From: Taudactylus pleione
Lineage: Eukaryota; Chordata; Amphibia; Anura; Myobatrachidae
Assembly: GCA_031769625.1 (NCBI GenBank)
Contig: JAUIMM010000016.1
Location: forward strand, 17,848,501-17,912,500
Length of the DNA stretch: 64,000 nt
Reading direction: 5' to 3'
The notes under the pieces are model-generated. The model did not search any database, was not told where the DNA came from, and saw nothing but the letters and a program-made list of their open reading frames with translations. The position numbers and the translations under genes are program-made. Below, one piece after another: positions 1 to 10,449 of the stretch (positions are counted from its first letter, which is position 1; each line of letters starts with the position of its first letter).

Positions 1-425
1 GCTGTGGGTGACCACCCACAGCTATAGCGAGCGGCCAAAATGATGGTCGCGATGGTCAAGACCATCGCGACCATCGGGCTTGCGACGAGACCCTTGTGGT
101 AGGATCTCGCTGCCGCAAGCTCTGGAGTGCTTTTGGCTCTATCAGAGCCAAAAGCATTCCCACTGACATCACTAGTGATGTCAGTGGGGCCGGCCCCAGA
201 TGGTAGGCGTTCCCATGGGAACGCCTCCGTCTGGGCAACCACGCCCGCGGCACGCCCACCAAAGGGGGCGTGCTGTCAATCACCATCGACAGCACGCCCC
301 CTTTGGTGCGAGACCTATAACGACGGCTTGGCCGTCGTTATTCGGGTCTTGCGCATGCGCACGACAGAGTAGCCTCGTGGGCCAACATCGTGCTCAGTGC
401 TCGCGAGCGGGTCTTAATTAGGTCC
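1..425 (+). mobile_element. Hairpin-chain MITE, copy 1 (left end outside window)
   Basis: This is a run of consecutive local palindromes: 1-22, 42-75 (perfect arms with a 2-base loop), about 79-121, 125-159, 161-190, 195-237, 263-310, 311-349 and a damaged last pair. The right end at about 415-425 is a mutated form of the CTGAATCAGGCCC terminus seen in the other copies. Compared with the 549-bp copies, roughly the first 120 bases are missing because the window starts inside the element. No protein is encoded; open frames on both strands come from the palindromes. Its termini match the PIF/Harbinger element at 41805-49332, so it is probably mobilised by that family. Confidence 0.85.
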
Positions 426-2690
426 AGAGAACAAAAAAGAATATATCAACTGGTATGCATCAATTAAAGAGAAAACTTAGGGAAATATTCCCAAATAAAT
501 CGATATGCGTACACACCTATTAACTGGGCTGCCGAACTAGCGGCACACGAGCAGGAAATTCAGAACTGCAAGTCAAATAGAAATAGCCGATCTATTGAGT
601 AGGCCAATAATTAGCTACCTCTGTATATGTTAATCAAACCGAAATTAAGGATTCACATATAAGAAACTTCTTAAGATTGAACAATCACTTAATTCCAATA
701 ACGCCATACATAGAAATTATTCTGAGAAAGGATACTATATATCGGAAAGCAATTATGACCAGTCCTGGTTTATATGAAGATTGCTTTGAATTGTCTGCGA
801 AATGGTTTCCAAATTCCACTTCACTAGGAGTTGGATCCCAGCAGCCGGATCTGATATGATCGTGGTAGAGCAATTTCTGTTTATTATCAACTTAGTGGGG
901 AAACCCCATCTATAGTTGATGGATGCTTTTTGTAGTGCTCTTGTAACTGGAAGAAATGATCCTCTTAGTGCAAGCGTTGCTGCTGAGAGATCACCAAAAA
1001 TGTGAATTTTCCCTAGAATGGCCCCATCTGCTGACCTTGCTGCATGAAGGATCGCTTCTTTGATATGAAAATAGTGTTATCGCATCAGAACATCCCTGGG
1101 AGCATCAGTAGGAGCGTTACGAGCCTTAGGTAATCTATGAATACGGTCCAGCAAAAATTCAGAGATCTGTGTAGTCGGAAGAAGCTTCATAAATATTTCA
1201 GAGACGTAATTTGACAACTCCGAATTCTGGATTGTTTCAGGTATCCCACGGAACTTGAGATTGTTTCGCCTGGACCTATCCTCTAGGTCTGCGGTTTTAT
1301 TCCTAAGGGAGGAAACTTGTGACTGTAGCTCCTTATGAAGAGTGATCAGGTCATTATGCGACTTTACAACTTCCTCCAATTTGTTCTCTAAGTGATCTGT
1401 GCGTGTCCCTAGTTCGTCCACCAATTGCTGACATGACTGCAATGCTGCTTTAAATTCTGATGTGATATCATCTTTAAACGATGCCAGAAGCATTTTCATA
1501 GAGCCCATTGTCAGTGGGGTGTCATCTGCCACTTCTAGATGACGGGACGTGGTTGGAGGTTGACCGTCTGGTGAGGTAATTACAGCTGATAGGTGTTTAC
1601 TGCTTTTATTATGCATCAGACTTATTTTATCGTTTTGAGTGGAAGGAGATGATTTAAAGAAAGATACCGGTGGGACGGTCGATGAAGATTTCGGGCGTTT
1701 AGGTGCCATTATGATGTGAACTGAGAACAAACGATTATGTAGCTAATGTGGGTGCCTGTATCGCAGCTCAATATCAGAGGTGGGCGACGGAGGTTAAGGA
1801 TGGTATTAGTAATAGTACAGCATCTTTTCGGAGCAGAAAATATATCTGGTTAAATTGGCCATGCACCTATATTCCTGCAGGGATATATAGGGTGACTGGA
1901 GTTAAGCCGGGTATGGTGAATATAGCATTTATTACCAATGATATATGGTTGGGTGAAAATTGTGCTTTCCAATTCTTACCCCAGGGAGTTAGGTAGTGAT
2001 GATAGAGATGAGGTCTGTAAGGTGTAACAGCGCTCCAACCACCTGCATAATGACTCCTTTTGGCTGGTAGACCAGCAGCAGAAGCTGTGCTGTATGGAGG
2101 AGAGTCCAATATGGCGCCTCCCGCGATTCACGGCTCTAAACACCTCTTTTCTTAGGTGTCTCCCAGGTACCCGCGGCTACCCCCAGTGCTCTTTGCGGGG
2201 CCACAGAAGGTCCTGGATCGCAGGTGCCCTGACAGGGTCCGGCAGCGGCTGCAATGTATCCGGGATGTGGCGCGTCTATAGCGTGGAAATAGAGGCCGCG
2301 GCTTCTGAAGGTCGCGTAGGCCCCGATGCGGAGGCGTCCTCAAATCCGCTCCCTAGATCCGGGAAGGGAGAGCTGGTCCAGCAGGTCAGCCAGCAGGAGG
2401 ATAGGCCGATGGAAGCGCCACCCCTAGAGCGAGCAGCAAACGGCAGCCGTAGTGATGACATCACGGGGTCGGCGCATGGGGCTGCAAACTCGAGGCCGTG
2501 GCTTCAGGATGGTGAGTAGGCCGCAGATCGCCGGAGCACACCCGGACCCCAGTGAATCCTGGAGACAGAGCAGGGACACAGCAGGCACCCTCAGGCAAGC
2601 AGGCAAACCGGGCAGGATACATTTAGTGGGCGAGAACTAGCCTCTACAGCCAGCTTTTGTCGGAGCTGTAGCTAAGCATGTCCGGCCATG
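426..2690 (-). mobile_element. L1-clade LINE, 5' portion (5'UTR, ORF1, start of downstream region)
   Basis: Read on the minus strand, a CpG-rich leader (about 2690 down to 1710) precedes an ORF1 typical of L1 elements. After ORF1 the sequence continues to the hairpin-chain MITE at 425, where similarity can no longer be followed. The leader is GC-rich like an internal LINE promoter. No ORF2 endonuclease is visible in this piece, so the element is truncated or interrupted. The boundary near 2690 is approximate because it runs into AT-rich sequence. Confidence 0.7.
753..1709 (-). pseudogene. L1 ORF1 protein (RNA-binding chaperone), one nonsense codon
   Basis: ORF1p of L1 elements forms coiled-coil trimers that bind L1 RNA as a nucleic acid chaperone. 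I start at the ATG at 1709 (MAPKRPKSS), because it begins the basic, Ser-rich N-terminus; an upstream in-frame Met exists. In order come a disordered N-terminus, a heptad-rich coiled coil (about residues 75-145), the diagnostic L1 motif DLEDRSRRNNLKFRG, then the C-terminal domain. A TAA at 1077-1079 interrupts the frame, but translation continues in the same frame with HYFHIKEAIL, DLSAATLALRG and YRWGFPTKL, ending at the TAA at 753-755. The full frame is about 318 codons, close to usual ORF1 length, so the only obvious lesion is that one stop. Confidence 0.8.
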
Positions 2691-2732
2691 AAGATAGTCG
2701 GGCCATGCCCTAGGTAATGTATTTAATCGCTA

Positions 2733-2785
2733 GAATATATATTATTTTATAAGGAATATATATATTTATATATATATATATTGTG
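2733..2785. repeat. AT-rich low-complexity tract
   Basis: TA-rich sequence with a short (TA)n run near 2760-2782, at the upstream edge of the L1 5' region. Confidence 0.7.
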
Positions 2786-2799
2786 GTAACTTGAGGTAA

Positions 2800-3990
2800 T
2801 TAGCTCATTAGATTGGGGTCAGTGGTGCAGTGATTAGCTGCAGAATTAGTGTCCACACATGGCATTCCAGTAAAATAAAGAAAATTGTGCTTTAATTCAG
2901 CATGGTAATCAGGAAACAAAAATAGAAAATAACAAACAACCTAGCCCTCTCTTAGGGCACTAGCTCACTTCTTGAACACTCTCTATCAAGGTGCAGCTAG
3001 TCTGCCAATAAAGTCTCTGCCTGCTTCTCTGCAGCCTGGCTTGGCTTGAACAGCTATACAAACACCATCAGTCTTTGTGGCCTTCCCTGTATCCTCCAGG
3101 TATACAGTAGGCCCTTACTTCCTCAGCCTGCAGCCCAGCTGCTTCAATGTCACACAGTCTGAGAGGTTTTATGGTCCCTCCTTGCCTCCTGCAAGGTTGA
3201 GACACAGGCCTCCTGGCCCCTAATGGCTCACTTAGCTTCACTGGGCTCTCTGGCTGCCACATGGCCTAATTCAGACCCGCTCGCGAGCGCTGAGCGCTCG
3301 CAAGCGGGTTGATGGTGCCCTAATGCGCATGCGCACGACGGAGGGAGCTCCGTCGTGCGCATGCGCAAGACCCGCATAGCGACAGCCAAGCTGTCGCTAT
3401 GGGTCTCGCACCAAAGGGGGCGTGCTGTCGATGGTGACTGATAGCATGCCCCCTTTGGTGAGCGTGCCGGGGGCGTTGCTGCCCAGACGGAGACGTTCCC
3501 ATGGGAACGCCTTCTGTCTGGAGCCGGCCCCACTGACATCACTAGTGATGTCAGTGGGAGTGCTTTTGCCTCTGATAGAGCCAAAAGCACTCCTGGGCTT
3601 GAGGCAGCGAGGGTCTCGTCGCAAGCCCGATGGTCGCGATGGTCTTGACCATCACGACCATCTTTTTGGCCACTCGCATAAGCTGTGGGTGGTCACCCAC
3701 AGCTATGCGAGTGGCCAGGAGGCCACTCCATTTTTAGATAGGAGGGCCCTGATTCAGAGCGAGCGCTCTGGTCAGAGCGTCCGGCTCTGAATCAGGCCCA
3801 CAGTCCCACGTAGACTGCTTCCAACAGCAGCCTGACTGGTCTGCCTCCTCATCAGCCCACACCTGAGCTCTCGTCACAAGGCACACACTGGTGTATCACA
3901 ACTCAGTATTAACACCCTGTGTGGGAGGATCTCTCCAACCCTACACAGAATCTGCCGCTCACCAACACCATCTCTGGTGACACTGCCACT
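2800..3990. other. Unclassified sequence split by MITE copy 2
   Basis: Pyrimidine-rich sequence at 2800-3258 and 3803-3990 is continuous once the MITE at 3262-3799 and its ACA duplication are removed. It contains no convincing coding frame. Its composition suggests a dispersed repeat or LTR remnant, but I could not assign it. Confidence 0.35.
3262..3799 (-). mobile_element. Hairpin-chain MITE, copy 2 (538 bp, reverse orientation)
   Basis: Full copy flanked by a 3-bp duplication ACA (3259-3261 and 3800-3802). Ends are TGGCCTAATTCAG (first base mutated from the family GGGCCTGATTCAG) and CTGAATCAGGCCC. Internally it is a chain of local palindromes in reverse order relative to copies 3 and 4. 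Examples are 3283-3311 (CCGCTCGCGAGCGCT arm), 3329-3366 (GCGCATGCGCACGACGGA arm), a pair centred at 3385, 3411-3463, about 3480-3520, 3530-3559 (the CACTAGTG-centred 30-mer) and 3560-3596. Several stems differ in sequence from the other copies yet remain paired. Confidence 0.9.
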
Positions 3991-3991
3991 A

Positions 3992-4010
3992 TATATATAT
4001 ATATATATAT

Positions 4011-4047
<37 letters not shown>
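3992..4047. repeat. (AT)n microsatellite, probable Tc1 target
   Basis: Nearly pure TA dinucleotide run that ends exactly at the CAGTCAGG terminus of the Tc1-like element at 4048. This agrees with the TA target preference of Tc1/mariner. Confidence 0.9.
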
Positions 4048-4050
<3 letters not shown>

Positions 4051-5662
4051 TCAGGTGCATAAATATTGGGACATTGACAGAATTTTCATATTTTGGCCTC
4101 TATTCACCACCACAATGGCTTTGAAATGAAACAAACAAGATGTTCTGTAACTGCAGATTTTCAGATTTAATTTGAGGGTAATTACATCCAAATCAGGTGA
4201 ACGGTGTAGGAATTACAACGGTTTCTATATGTGCCTCCCACTTTTTAAGGGGCTAAAAGTAATGGCACTATCAACTCAAAAGCTATTTCATGGACAGGTG
4301 TGGGCTATTCTCTCGTTATTTCATTATCAATTAAGCAGGTAATAGGTCTGGAGTTGATTCTAGGTGTGACATTTGCATTTGGAATCAGTTGCTGTCAACT
4401 CTCAATATGAGATCCAAAGAGCTGTCACTATCAGTGAAGCAAGCCATCATTTGGCTGAAAAATCAAAACAAACCCATCAGAGAGATAGCAAAAACATTAG
4501 GTGTGGCCAAATCAACTGTTTGGAACATTCTTAAAAAGAAAGAACGCACCGGAGAGCTCAGCAACACCAAAAGACCCGGAAGACAACTGTGGTGGATGAC
4601 AGAAGAATTATTTCCCTGGTGAAGAAAAACCCCTTCACAACAGTTGGCCAAATCAAGAACACTCCAGGAGGTAGGTGTATATGTGTCAAAGTCAACAATC
4701 AAAAGAAGACTTCACAAGAGTGAATATAGAGGGTTCACCACAAGATGTAAACCATTGAGGAGCCTCAAAAACAGGAAGACCAGATTAGAGTTTGCCAAAC
4801 AACATCTAAAAAAGCCATTACAGTTCTGGAACAACATCCTATGGACAGATGAGACAAAGATCAACTTGTACCAGAGTGATGGGAAGAGAAGAGTATGGAG
4901 AAGGAAAAGAACTGATCATGATCCAAAACATACCACCTCATCAGTGAAGCGTGGTGGTAGTGTCATGGCGTGGGCATATATGGTTGCCAATGGAACTGGT
5001 TCCCTTGTATTTATTGATGATGTGACTGCTGACAAAAGCAGCAGAATTAATTTTGAAATGTTTCGGGCAATATTATATGCTCTTATTCAGGCAAATGCTT
5101 CAGAACTCATTGGACGGCGCTTCACAGTGCAGATGGACAATGACCCGAAGCATACTGCAAAAGCAACCAAATAGTTTTTTAAAAGCTAAAAAGTGGAATG
5201 TTATGCAATGGCCAAGTCAATCCCCTGACCTGAATTCGATTGAACATGCATTTCACTTGATGAAGACAAAACTGAAGGGAAAATGCCCCAAGAACAAGCA
5301 GGAACTGAAGACATTTGCAGTAGAGGCCTGGCAGAGCATCACCAGGGATGAAACCCAGCATCTGGTGATGTCTATGCATTCCAGACTTCAGGCTGTAATT
5401 GCCTGCAAAGGATTTGCAACAAAGTATTAAAAAGTGAAAGTTAGATTTAGGATTGTTTAGTTTGTCCGATTACTTTTGGCCCCTTAAAAAATGGGAGGCA
5501 CATATAGAAACCGTTGTAATTCCTACACCGTTCACCTGATTTGGATGTAATTACCCACAAATGAAATCTGAAAGTCTGCAGTTAAAGCACATCTTGTTTG
5601 TTTCATTTCAAAGCCATTGTGGTGGTGAATAGAGGCCAAAATATGGAAGTTGTGTCAATGTC
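4048..5662 (+). mobile_element. Tc1-like DNA transposon, near full length
   Basis: The left inverted repeat starts at 4048 with CAGTCAGGTGCATAAATATT immediately after TA. Roughly 200 bp of it are repeated in inverted form at about 5470-5662, including the TTTGAAATGAAACAAACAAG block and the GGGAGGCACATATAGAAACC block. The outermost ~22 bases of the right end are missing and replaced by a GT-rich microsatellite. The transposase frame lies between the repeats. Confidence 0.9.
4407..5430 (+). pseudogene. Tc1-like transposase (decayed DDE enzyme)
   Basis: A Tc1/mariner cut-and-paste transposase of about 340 codons. I start at ATG 4407 (MRSKELSLSVKQ); the upstream Met at 4389 adds six residues of less family-like sequence. 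The N-terminal helix-turn-helix (KPIREIAKTLGVAKSTVWNI, about 4470-4530) is followed by a frameshift near 4580. The catalytic region resumes at 4644. The three acidic residues are visible in ILWTDETKI (about 4838), TVQMDNDPKH (about 5130) and SPDLNSIEH (about 5222). A TAG at 5172-5174 plus a 1-base frame change just after it break the chain again, and the tail ends with FATKY at 5430. With two frame changes and one stop, it is not functional. Confidence 0.9.
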
Positions 5663-5684
5663 CGTGTGTGTGTCCGTGTGTGTG

Positions 5685-5718
<34 letters not shown>

Positions 5719-5733
5719 ATATATATATAATAT
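5663..5733. repeat. (GT)n/(TA)n compound microsatellite
   Basis: Alternating GT repeats with TGTCCGTG interruptions followed by a short TA run. It replaces the outer right terminus of the Tc1-like element. Confidence 0.9.
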
Positions 5734-6239
5734 AAAATGCAAATATGTGAGTTTCAACCTGAGACCACTTGGAGAAAATACATACATAATAAAAAGGTTG
5801 TCAATTGACCTAAAGAGTGTGCAAATAAAATAAGTAAATGTATAAACTTGAAAAGTTTTTAATTGAATCAGCAGTGAAAAGATAAAATGTTGGTAAAATG
5901 TTTAAGCTCTTTTGCGGGTAGTTTAGGTGCCCGCTGCCAAGGTGCAGTGCTGCTGGTGACTCTCCTTATCTTACCCTGATCCTTGTCGGACGTTTTGTGC
6001 TTGGAGTTGCTTGCCTGGACCTCCCTCTGGCAGCGGTGGTTTTAATACTCACTCGTCGGCGCTCTGCAGTCGATGGATTCTAGCGCTGTATTCCATCTTT
6101 GGTGCGGGGGTTGCGACGTGCTCCTGGTAAGTTTGAATTTACCTCCGGCGGTTTCTTTGGCTTGTAGATCTATTCATTCAGAGTCGTCGGTGGGTAAGTT
6201 GTTTAGGCTCCAATGCTTTTCATCCATATGCTGGACTTT
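5734..6239. other. No gene seen; unique or unrecognised sequence
   Basis: No frame with family resemblance is present. GC content rises towards 6000-6200. Together with 6789-6935 it forms the pre-insertion locus of MITE copy 3. Confidence 0.3.
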
Positions 6240-6788
6240 GGCCCTCATTCAGAGCCGTACGCTCTGAGCAGAGCGCACGCTCTGCATGAGGGCCGGGCTC
6301 CATTTTCATGGAGCGTCCTCCTGGACGCTCGTATAGCTGTGGGTCACCACCCACAGGCTATACGAGCGTGCATTTTGATGGCCGCGATGGTCGTGACCAT
6401 CGCGACCATCGAAATTGCGAGCCGGAGCCTGCGGTTGAGGTTTTCAACCGCAAGCTCCGGAGTGATTTTGGCTCTATCAGAGCCAAAATCACTCCCACTG
6501 ACATCACTAGTGATGTCAGTGGGCCGGCTTCTGACGGGAGGCGTTCCCGTGGGAACGCCCCCGTCAGGGAGGCACGCCCCCGGCACGCCCACCAAAGGGG
6601 GCGTGCTGTCAATCAACATTGACAGCACGCCCCCTTTGATCGGACACAACGAGCGAAGGAAAGTCCTTCGCTCGTCGTGTCTGGCGCATGCGCACGACGG
6701 AGCTCCCTTCGTCGTGCGCATGCTCAGTGCAGACCATCGAACCACTTGCGAGCGGACAGCCGCTCGCGAGTGGGTCTGAATCAGGCCC
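6240..6788 (+). mobile_element. Hairpin-chain MITE, copy 3 (549 bp, reference copy)
   Basis: Flanked by the 3-bp duplication TTT (6237-6239 and 6789-6791). Ends are GGCCCTCATTCAG and CTGAATCAGGCCC. I count about 13 adjacent hairpins. The first 55 bp fold back on themselves using the terminal repeat. Next come GCTCCAT/ATGGAGC, GCGTCC/GGACGC, and a CGCTCGTATAGC arm around 6330-6370. The later ones are a GATGGTCGCG-type arm, a CCGGAGC/GCTCCGG stem, 6461-6495 (GAGTGATTTTGGCTCT arm), and the perfect 30-mer at 6496-6525. The rest are CTGACGGG/CCCGTCAG, the 21-bp stem flanking 6615, ACGAGCGAAGGA/TCCTTCGCTCGT, GCGCATGCGCACGACG/CGTCGTGCGCATGC, and CCACTTGCGAGCGG/CCGCTCGCGAGTGG. No coding content. Confidence 0.95.
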
Positions 6789-6937
6789 TTTGTCAAGGAA
6801 GCCGAATTGTTAGTAGCTCTTTCTATTAATAGCCTTAGATCTGTTCTGATTGGCTAACGGGGTTAAAACCACAGCTGGTGGCTAATTCATTAGGTGAACT
6901 AGTCACTTTATTAATAAAATTACTTTAAAAGGACTCT

Positions 6938-7536
6938 GGGCCTGATTCAGAGCCGGACGCAATTAGCGCTCGCTCGTTCAGAAAAAGGGGGTCGCTATTC
7001 AAATGAACCGTTCGCTCTTTGCGGTCTGTTGACGCCTCCATGTCTGAACGAGCAAACAAAACTTGCTGACGTTTATTTGAAAAATACGCCCCCTGGCCGC
7101 TCGCATCATACGTCATGTCCGCTATTTATTACATTAATCGAGTACATCGATCAGCGTATGAACTGCTCGCTATTCTTGTGGTTGGTTTCTCCTACCACTA
7201 TATTGCGAGCAGTTTTGACTATAAAACAACCAGGTGACGTGGTCAGTGACGCTGCTGTTTTAATTATGCACACCTATAAAACGCCCGTTTTGACCTTTAA
7301 GCATGCCTGCATTCTTAATTCCACTCCCCGTTTTCAAGCACCTTCCCCTGTTACCACCCACATACGCCTCATCCTGTCACTCAAAGTAGCAGGCATTCGC
7401 TATATAGCGAACAAACGATTTTCGGCCGCACTGAATGGTTCGCGCATGCGTATTGTAAACCGTACGCATGCGCAGAAGTGCGAACATCACTCGGAACGAG
7501 CGTACTGCCGCTTACGAGCGGCTCTGAATCAGGCCC
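6938..7536. mobile_element. Harbinger-type MITE without hairpin chain (599 bp)
   Basis: Ends GGGCCTGATTCAGAGCC and GGCTCTGAATCAGGCCC form a terminal inverted repeat. A 3-bp duplication TCT flanks it (6935-6937, 7537-7539). The interior resembles, in inverse orientation, the subterminal region of the Harbinger at 41805 and the MITEs near 20900 and 63360 (a GTTTGTGGGTGG...AACGCAGGCGT...GTGCATAA pattern). It is therefore an internal-deletion type MITE of related elements. An open frame across it (7029-7616) is not a gene. Confidence 0.85.
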
Positions 7537-7911
7537 TCTACCCTTCCGTGTCTGCTGACTTTAATAAAACAAACCAAAGCAAAACGTGTGTACCCAATAA
7601 ATGTAAAAAATTATAAGAAATGTAAACAATAAAAATAGAAAAATAAAAAAAATATATAAAAATATATGATAATATAAAAATACATTAAAAAAATAGAAAT
7701 AGAAATCTGAATGTAACAAAGTGGTTCTCAGGTAAAATACTGATTGGAAGATATTTTTTTTTTCAGTGAAGTTGTATGTTTGTATTTCATATGTGATTCA
7801 AAGTATTGTGTAGGAGAAGCTCTTGTTTAATTGTTTTTTATGATTTTCCTTCAGTTAATTCATAAAATAAGACACAAGCAAAAACGGCAGCATATAGTAG
7901 CAATGTTAGGG

Positions 7912-8287
7912 TTCAATACATACTTGCTTACTTTTACATTTCTGTTCCCGGGAGATGCCCGGTTAACCAAGCAGGAGGGTGGCGATGGGGGGCGGGGCCT
8001 GATGATTTGCGTTATTAAGCCCCGCCCCCTCATGGCAAAGTGCCGCGATTGTATCAAATTTAAATAGGATGCAGGGCGAAATTATGTGAATCATGGAGAA
8101 TCGCGTCATTAAGCCCCGTCCCTGCACGGAGACCTGCGATCGCTGCGGAAATTCTCCCCATTCTGCCCGCTTCACTAGGAAGTGGGCAGAATGCGGGAGA
8201 AGTGCCTGCCCATCCGGGGGTGCGGGGGGTTACCCAAAAATCATGAGCCTCCCGTGAAAACCGGGAGGGTAGGCATGTATGGTTCAA
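7912..8287. repeat. Dispersed repeat with GC-rich inverted segments
   Basis: Begins around AATACATACTTGC and ends around GGCATGTATGGTT, with inverted related ends (CATACTTGCTTAC against GTAGGCATGTATG). Inside are CCCGGGAGATGCCCGG, a GGGGCGGGGC/GCCCCGCCCC pair and a CCCGCTTC/GAAGTGGGC pair. The pattern resembles dispersed frog repeats; the class is uncertain. Confidence 0.5.
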
Positions 8288-9169
8288 TATTACATCCCAA
8301 GTAGTACGTAAAAAAAGAAAATGTGATTTCCTTTTTTGTTAGATGAGAAAAAGTGTTTGTCCATGATGATTTATGGGCTTTAAAATGTCAAACCGCTCTT
8401 CCTGACTTTCTCCATTCCCCATTGATTATACTGTATATGCAACAAGAAAGGAAGCGGCTCCTTGCATAAGACTGTCAGAAATTATATTCACAAATGTAAT
8501 AAAGTTGTACGTACAATAACAATACTAAAAACCATGTAGAGGAGGCACACTTGGATATTTACGCTGATGTATATATGTCAAGCTCTGTCCCAGAAAGTTA
8601 AATAGCGTATCACAATCATCCAGTATTCCCGGGCTCCTGAGCAGACTGGAATCACCTCCTTCTTTGATGATCGGTCCTGGTTGGTCTGTCATGATTTACC
8701 TCCTCACCCTGCTGATACATTTCGATAAATGAATATCTTTTTCCAAGCGATCAATGAAGAACAATCAGTTGAAGAGGACAGATTGTAACCGTGAATTATC
8801 TACACAGAGCCAAATGTAACTTATCTATCATATTGTTTCACAATTAAGGTGACACTTTGATAGTTTGTGTTTTGGCTGTATTGTGGTTGTGTGCTGTTTC
8901 TTTATTCACATTTATATTCACTGTTGTAATGTTGAACATCTGGTACTCAAAAAGAAGAACTCTGTCTAGTACTGTTCTAGATAATGCATTTCTGCTTTTC
9001 TGCTTTTTTTGAGAATGTTATCAACAAACCTGAAATATGTAAATGTGCAGTATGTCAGCAAGTACGCTTATATGACGCCCATGTGAAAACATAAATGCTA
9101 TCCGCTTCTCTATTTGGAAGCCTTTACATGCAGATATATTGCAGTATTTAGGGCTACCATAGAACTGTA
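8288..9169. other. No gene seen
   Basis: AT-rich sequence with no coding frame or repeat structure I can support. Confidence 0.3.
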
Positions 9170-9455
9170 TTTAGAATTTAAGCTCTTATGAGCAGGGCCC
9201 TCTCCCCTCTTGTGCTTCTCCTTACTTTACTATCATCTATTTCTTACCCCCCACCAGGGCACCTAACACTTGGTTGCTTATGCTCTGTTGCATATCTAGG
9301 TGTTATGGCCACTAATGTAGCAATGTATATTATCCATGTCCTTGTCCTATATTGTATTGTACTGCAAGTCGCTTGTCAAATTATTTGTTTATGTACTTTG
9401 TAAGGCGCTGCGGAACACTTGTGGCACCATATAAATAAAGGATGATAATAATAAA
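9170..9455 (+). mobile_element. SINE-like retroposon with TAA-rich tail
   Basis: The block begins near TTTAAGCTCTTATGAGCAGG and ends with GTAAGGCGCTGCGGAACA, CACCATATAAATAAA and a GATAATAATAA tail. This GAGCAGGGCCCTCT...GCGCTGCGGAA...ATAAATAAA pattern is a widely dispersed vertebrate SINE-type 3' end. A 71-codon frame inside is incidental. Confidence 0.6.
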
Positions 9456-10204
9456 AAGATACAGTATCGTATCAACATTGTGATCATCGCTAGCGGACAA
9501 TGCAGACACAGGCCTCAACACTCCCAGAAAATGGACTTGTCACACCCCCCGATTTCTGGAAACGCAGGCAGTGTCACCTAAAACAGCTACAGTCTGTCAA
9601 TCAGGGGGCACTGCATGTGACGACGCAGGACCCATTCTGCACATGCACAGAATAGTGCATGCATTGTCCCCCACCAGCAGAGATGTATGCAAACCATAAG
9701 GTTTGTGTGAATCTCTAATAAAGCCCTATATCAGCATCACTTGTAAGTGTCTTACAGCAGTGGGATGGAAGTAATTCAACTTTTTAACGTTTTTTTTACG
9801 ATCTGTTAATGCTTGATATATGAACATTTACATGTTAGGTTTTCTAGTTCTTAAGTACTTCAATGGTGAACTTTTGTATCCTAACAATATTGTCTGCTAA
9901 TACCTTTCCTGGCAGAAAGTTATCATTAATGTCTAGTAATGCAGAGTTCCTGTGTAATGCTGAATAAGTATTTTTGATATAGTTAATGTAATATGTTACT
10001 AATAGACAGGGCCATATTACTCACAAGACGGGACAGAGTCTGCCTAGGACCCAGTTGGTTCCAGGTTGCCCGTCTCCGGCTTGTGTAGAGATCCATTTTT
10101 TTTTCCTTTTAAATGCTTCCTCTAGCCCCTGGCGGGGTGTTATTGCTTCTTGCATCATCTTGCCATTTGAAGGGTTACTAGAGTTACATCGGCAACAACA
10201 CACT
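9456..10204. other. No gene seen
   Basis: Mixed sequence without a supported gene. 9480-9720 has a GC-richer, repeat-like look but no recognisable family. Confidence 0.3.
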
Positions 10205-10340
10205 AGAAATGTATCAAGCCTTCTAAAGAGAGTAGAAGTACTTTCTATAAAATTATAGGTACTGTAGAAGCTGATTGGTTGCTCTGGGCAACTTCTCTAC
10301 TTTGCCACTTACTCTTTAGAAGGATTGATACATCTACCCC
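10205..10340. mobile_element. Short palindromic MITE (truncated foldback)
   Basis: Left ATGTATCAAGCCTTCTAAA pairs with right TTTAGAAGGATTGATACAT. Central CTGATTGGTTGCTCTGGGCA is typical of short frog foldback elements. Confidence 0.6.
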
Positions 10341-10449
10341 ACTGGGAGCTGCAGGGGGGAGATCCCTGAATATATGCACTGTGCTAAGTCTTTGCTTCAG
10401 GTAGTGATGAATACAAGTGGAACACCAGTGTCTGGCTCTAGGAAGTTTG

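Noticed and set aside
127..372. Open frames recurring on both strands in the hairpin-chain MITEs (also near 3228-3590, 6344-6796, 14083-14529)
   Set aside because: They recur because palindromic DNA reads alike on both strands. They cross terminal repeats and hairpin loops, lack any domain, and frames are not conserved between copies.
7029..7616. 195-codon frame on +
   Set aside because: It spans most of a Harbinger-type MITE and runs out past its right terminus into flanking DNA, so it is not a gene.
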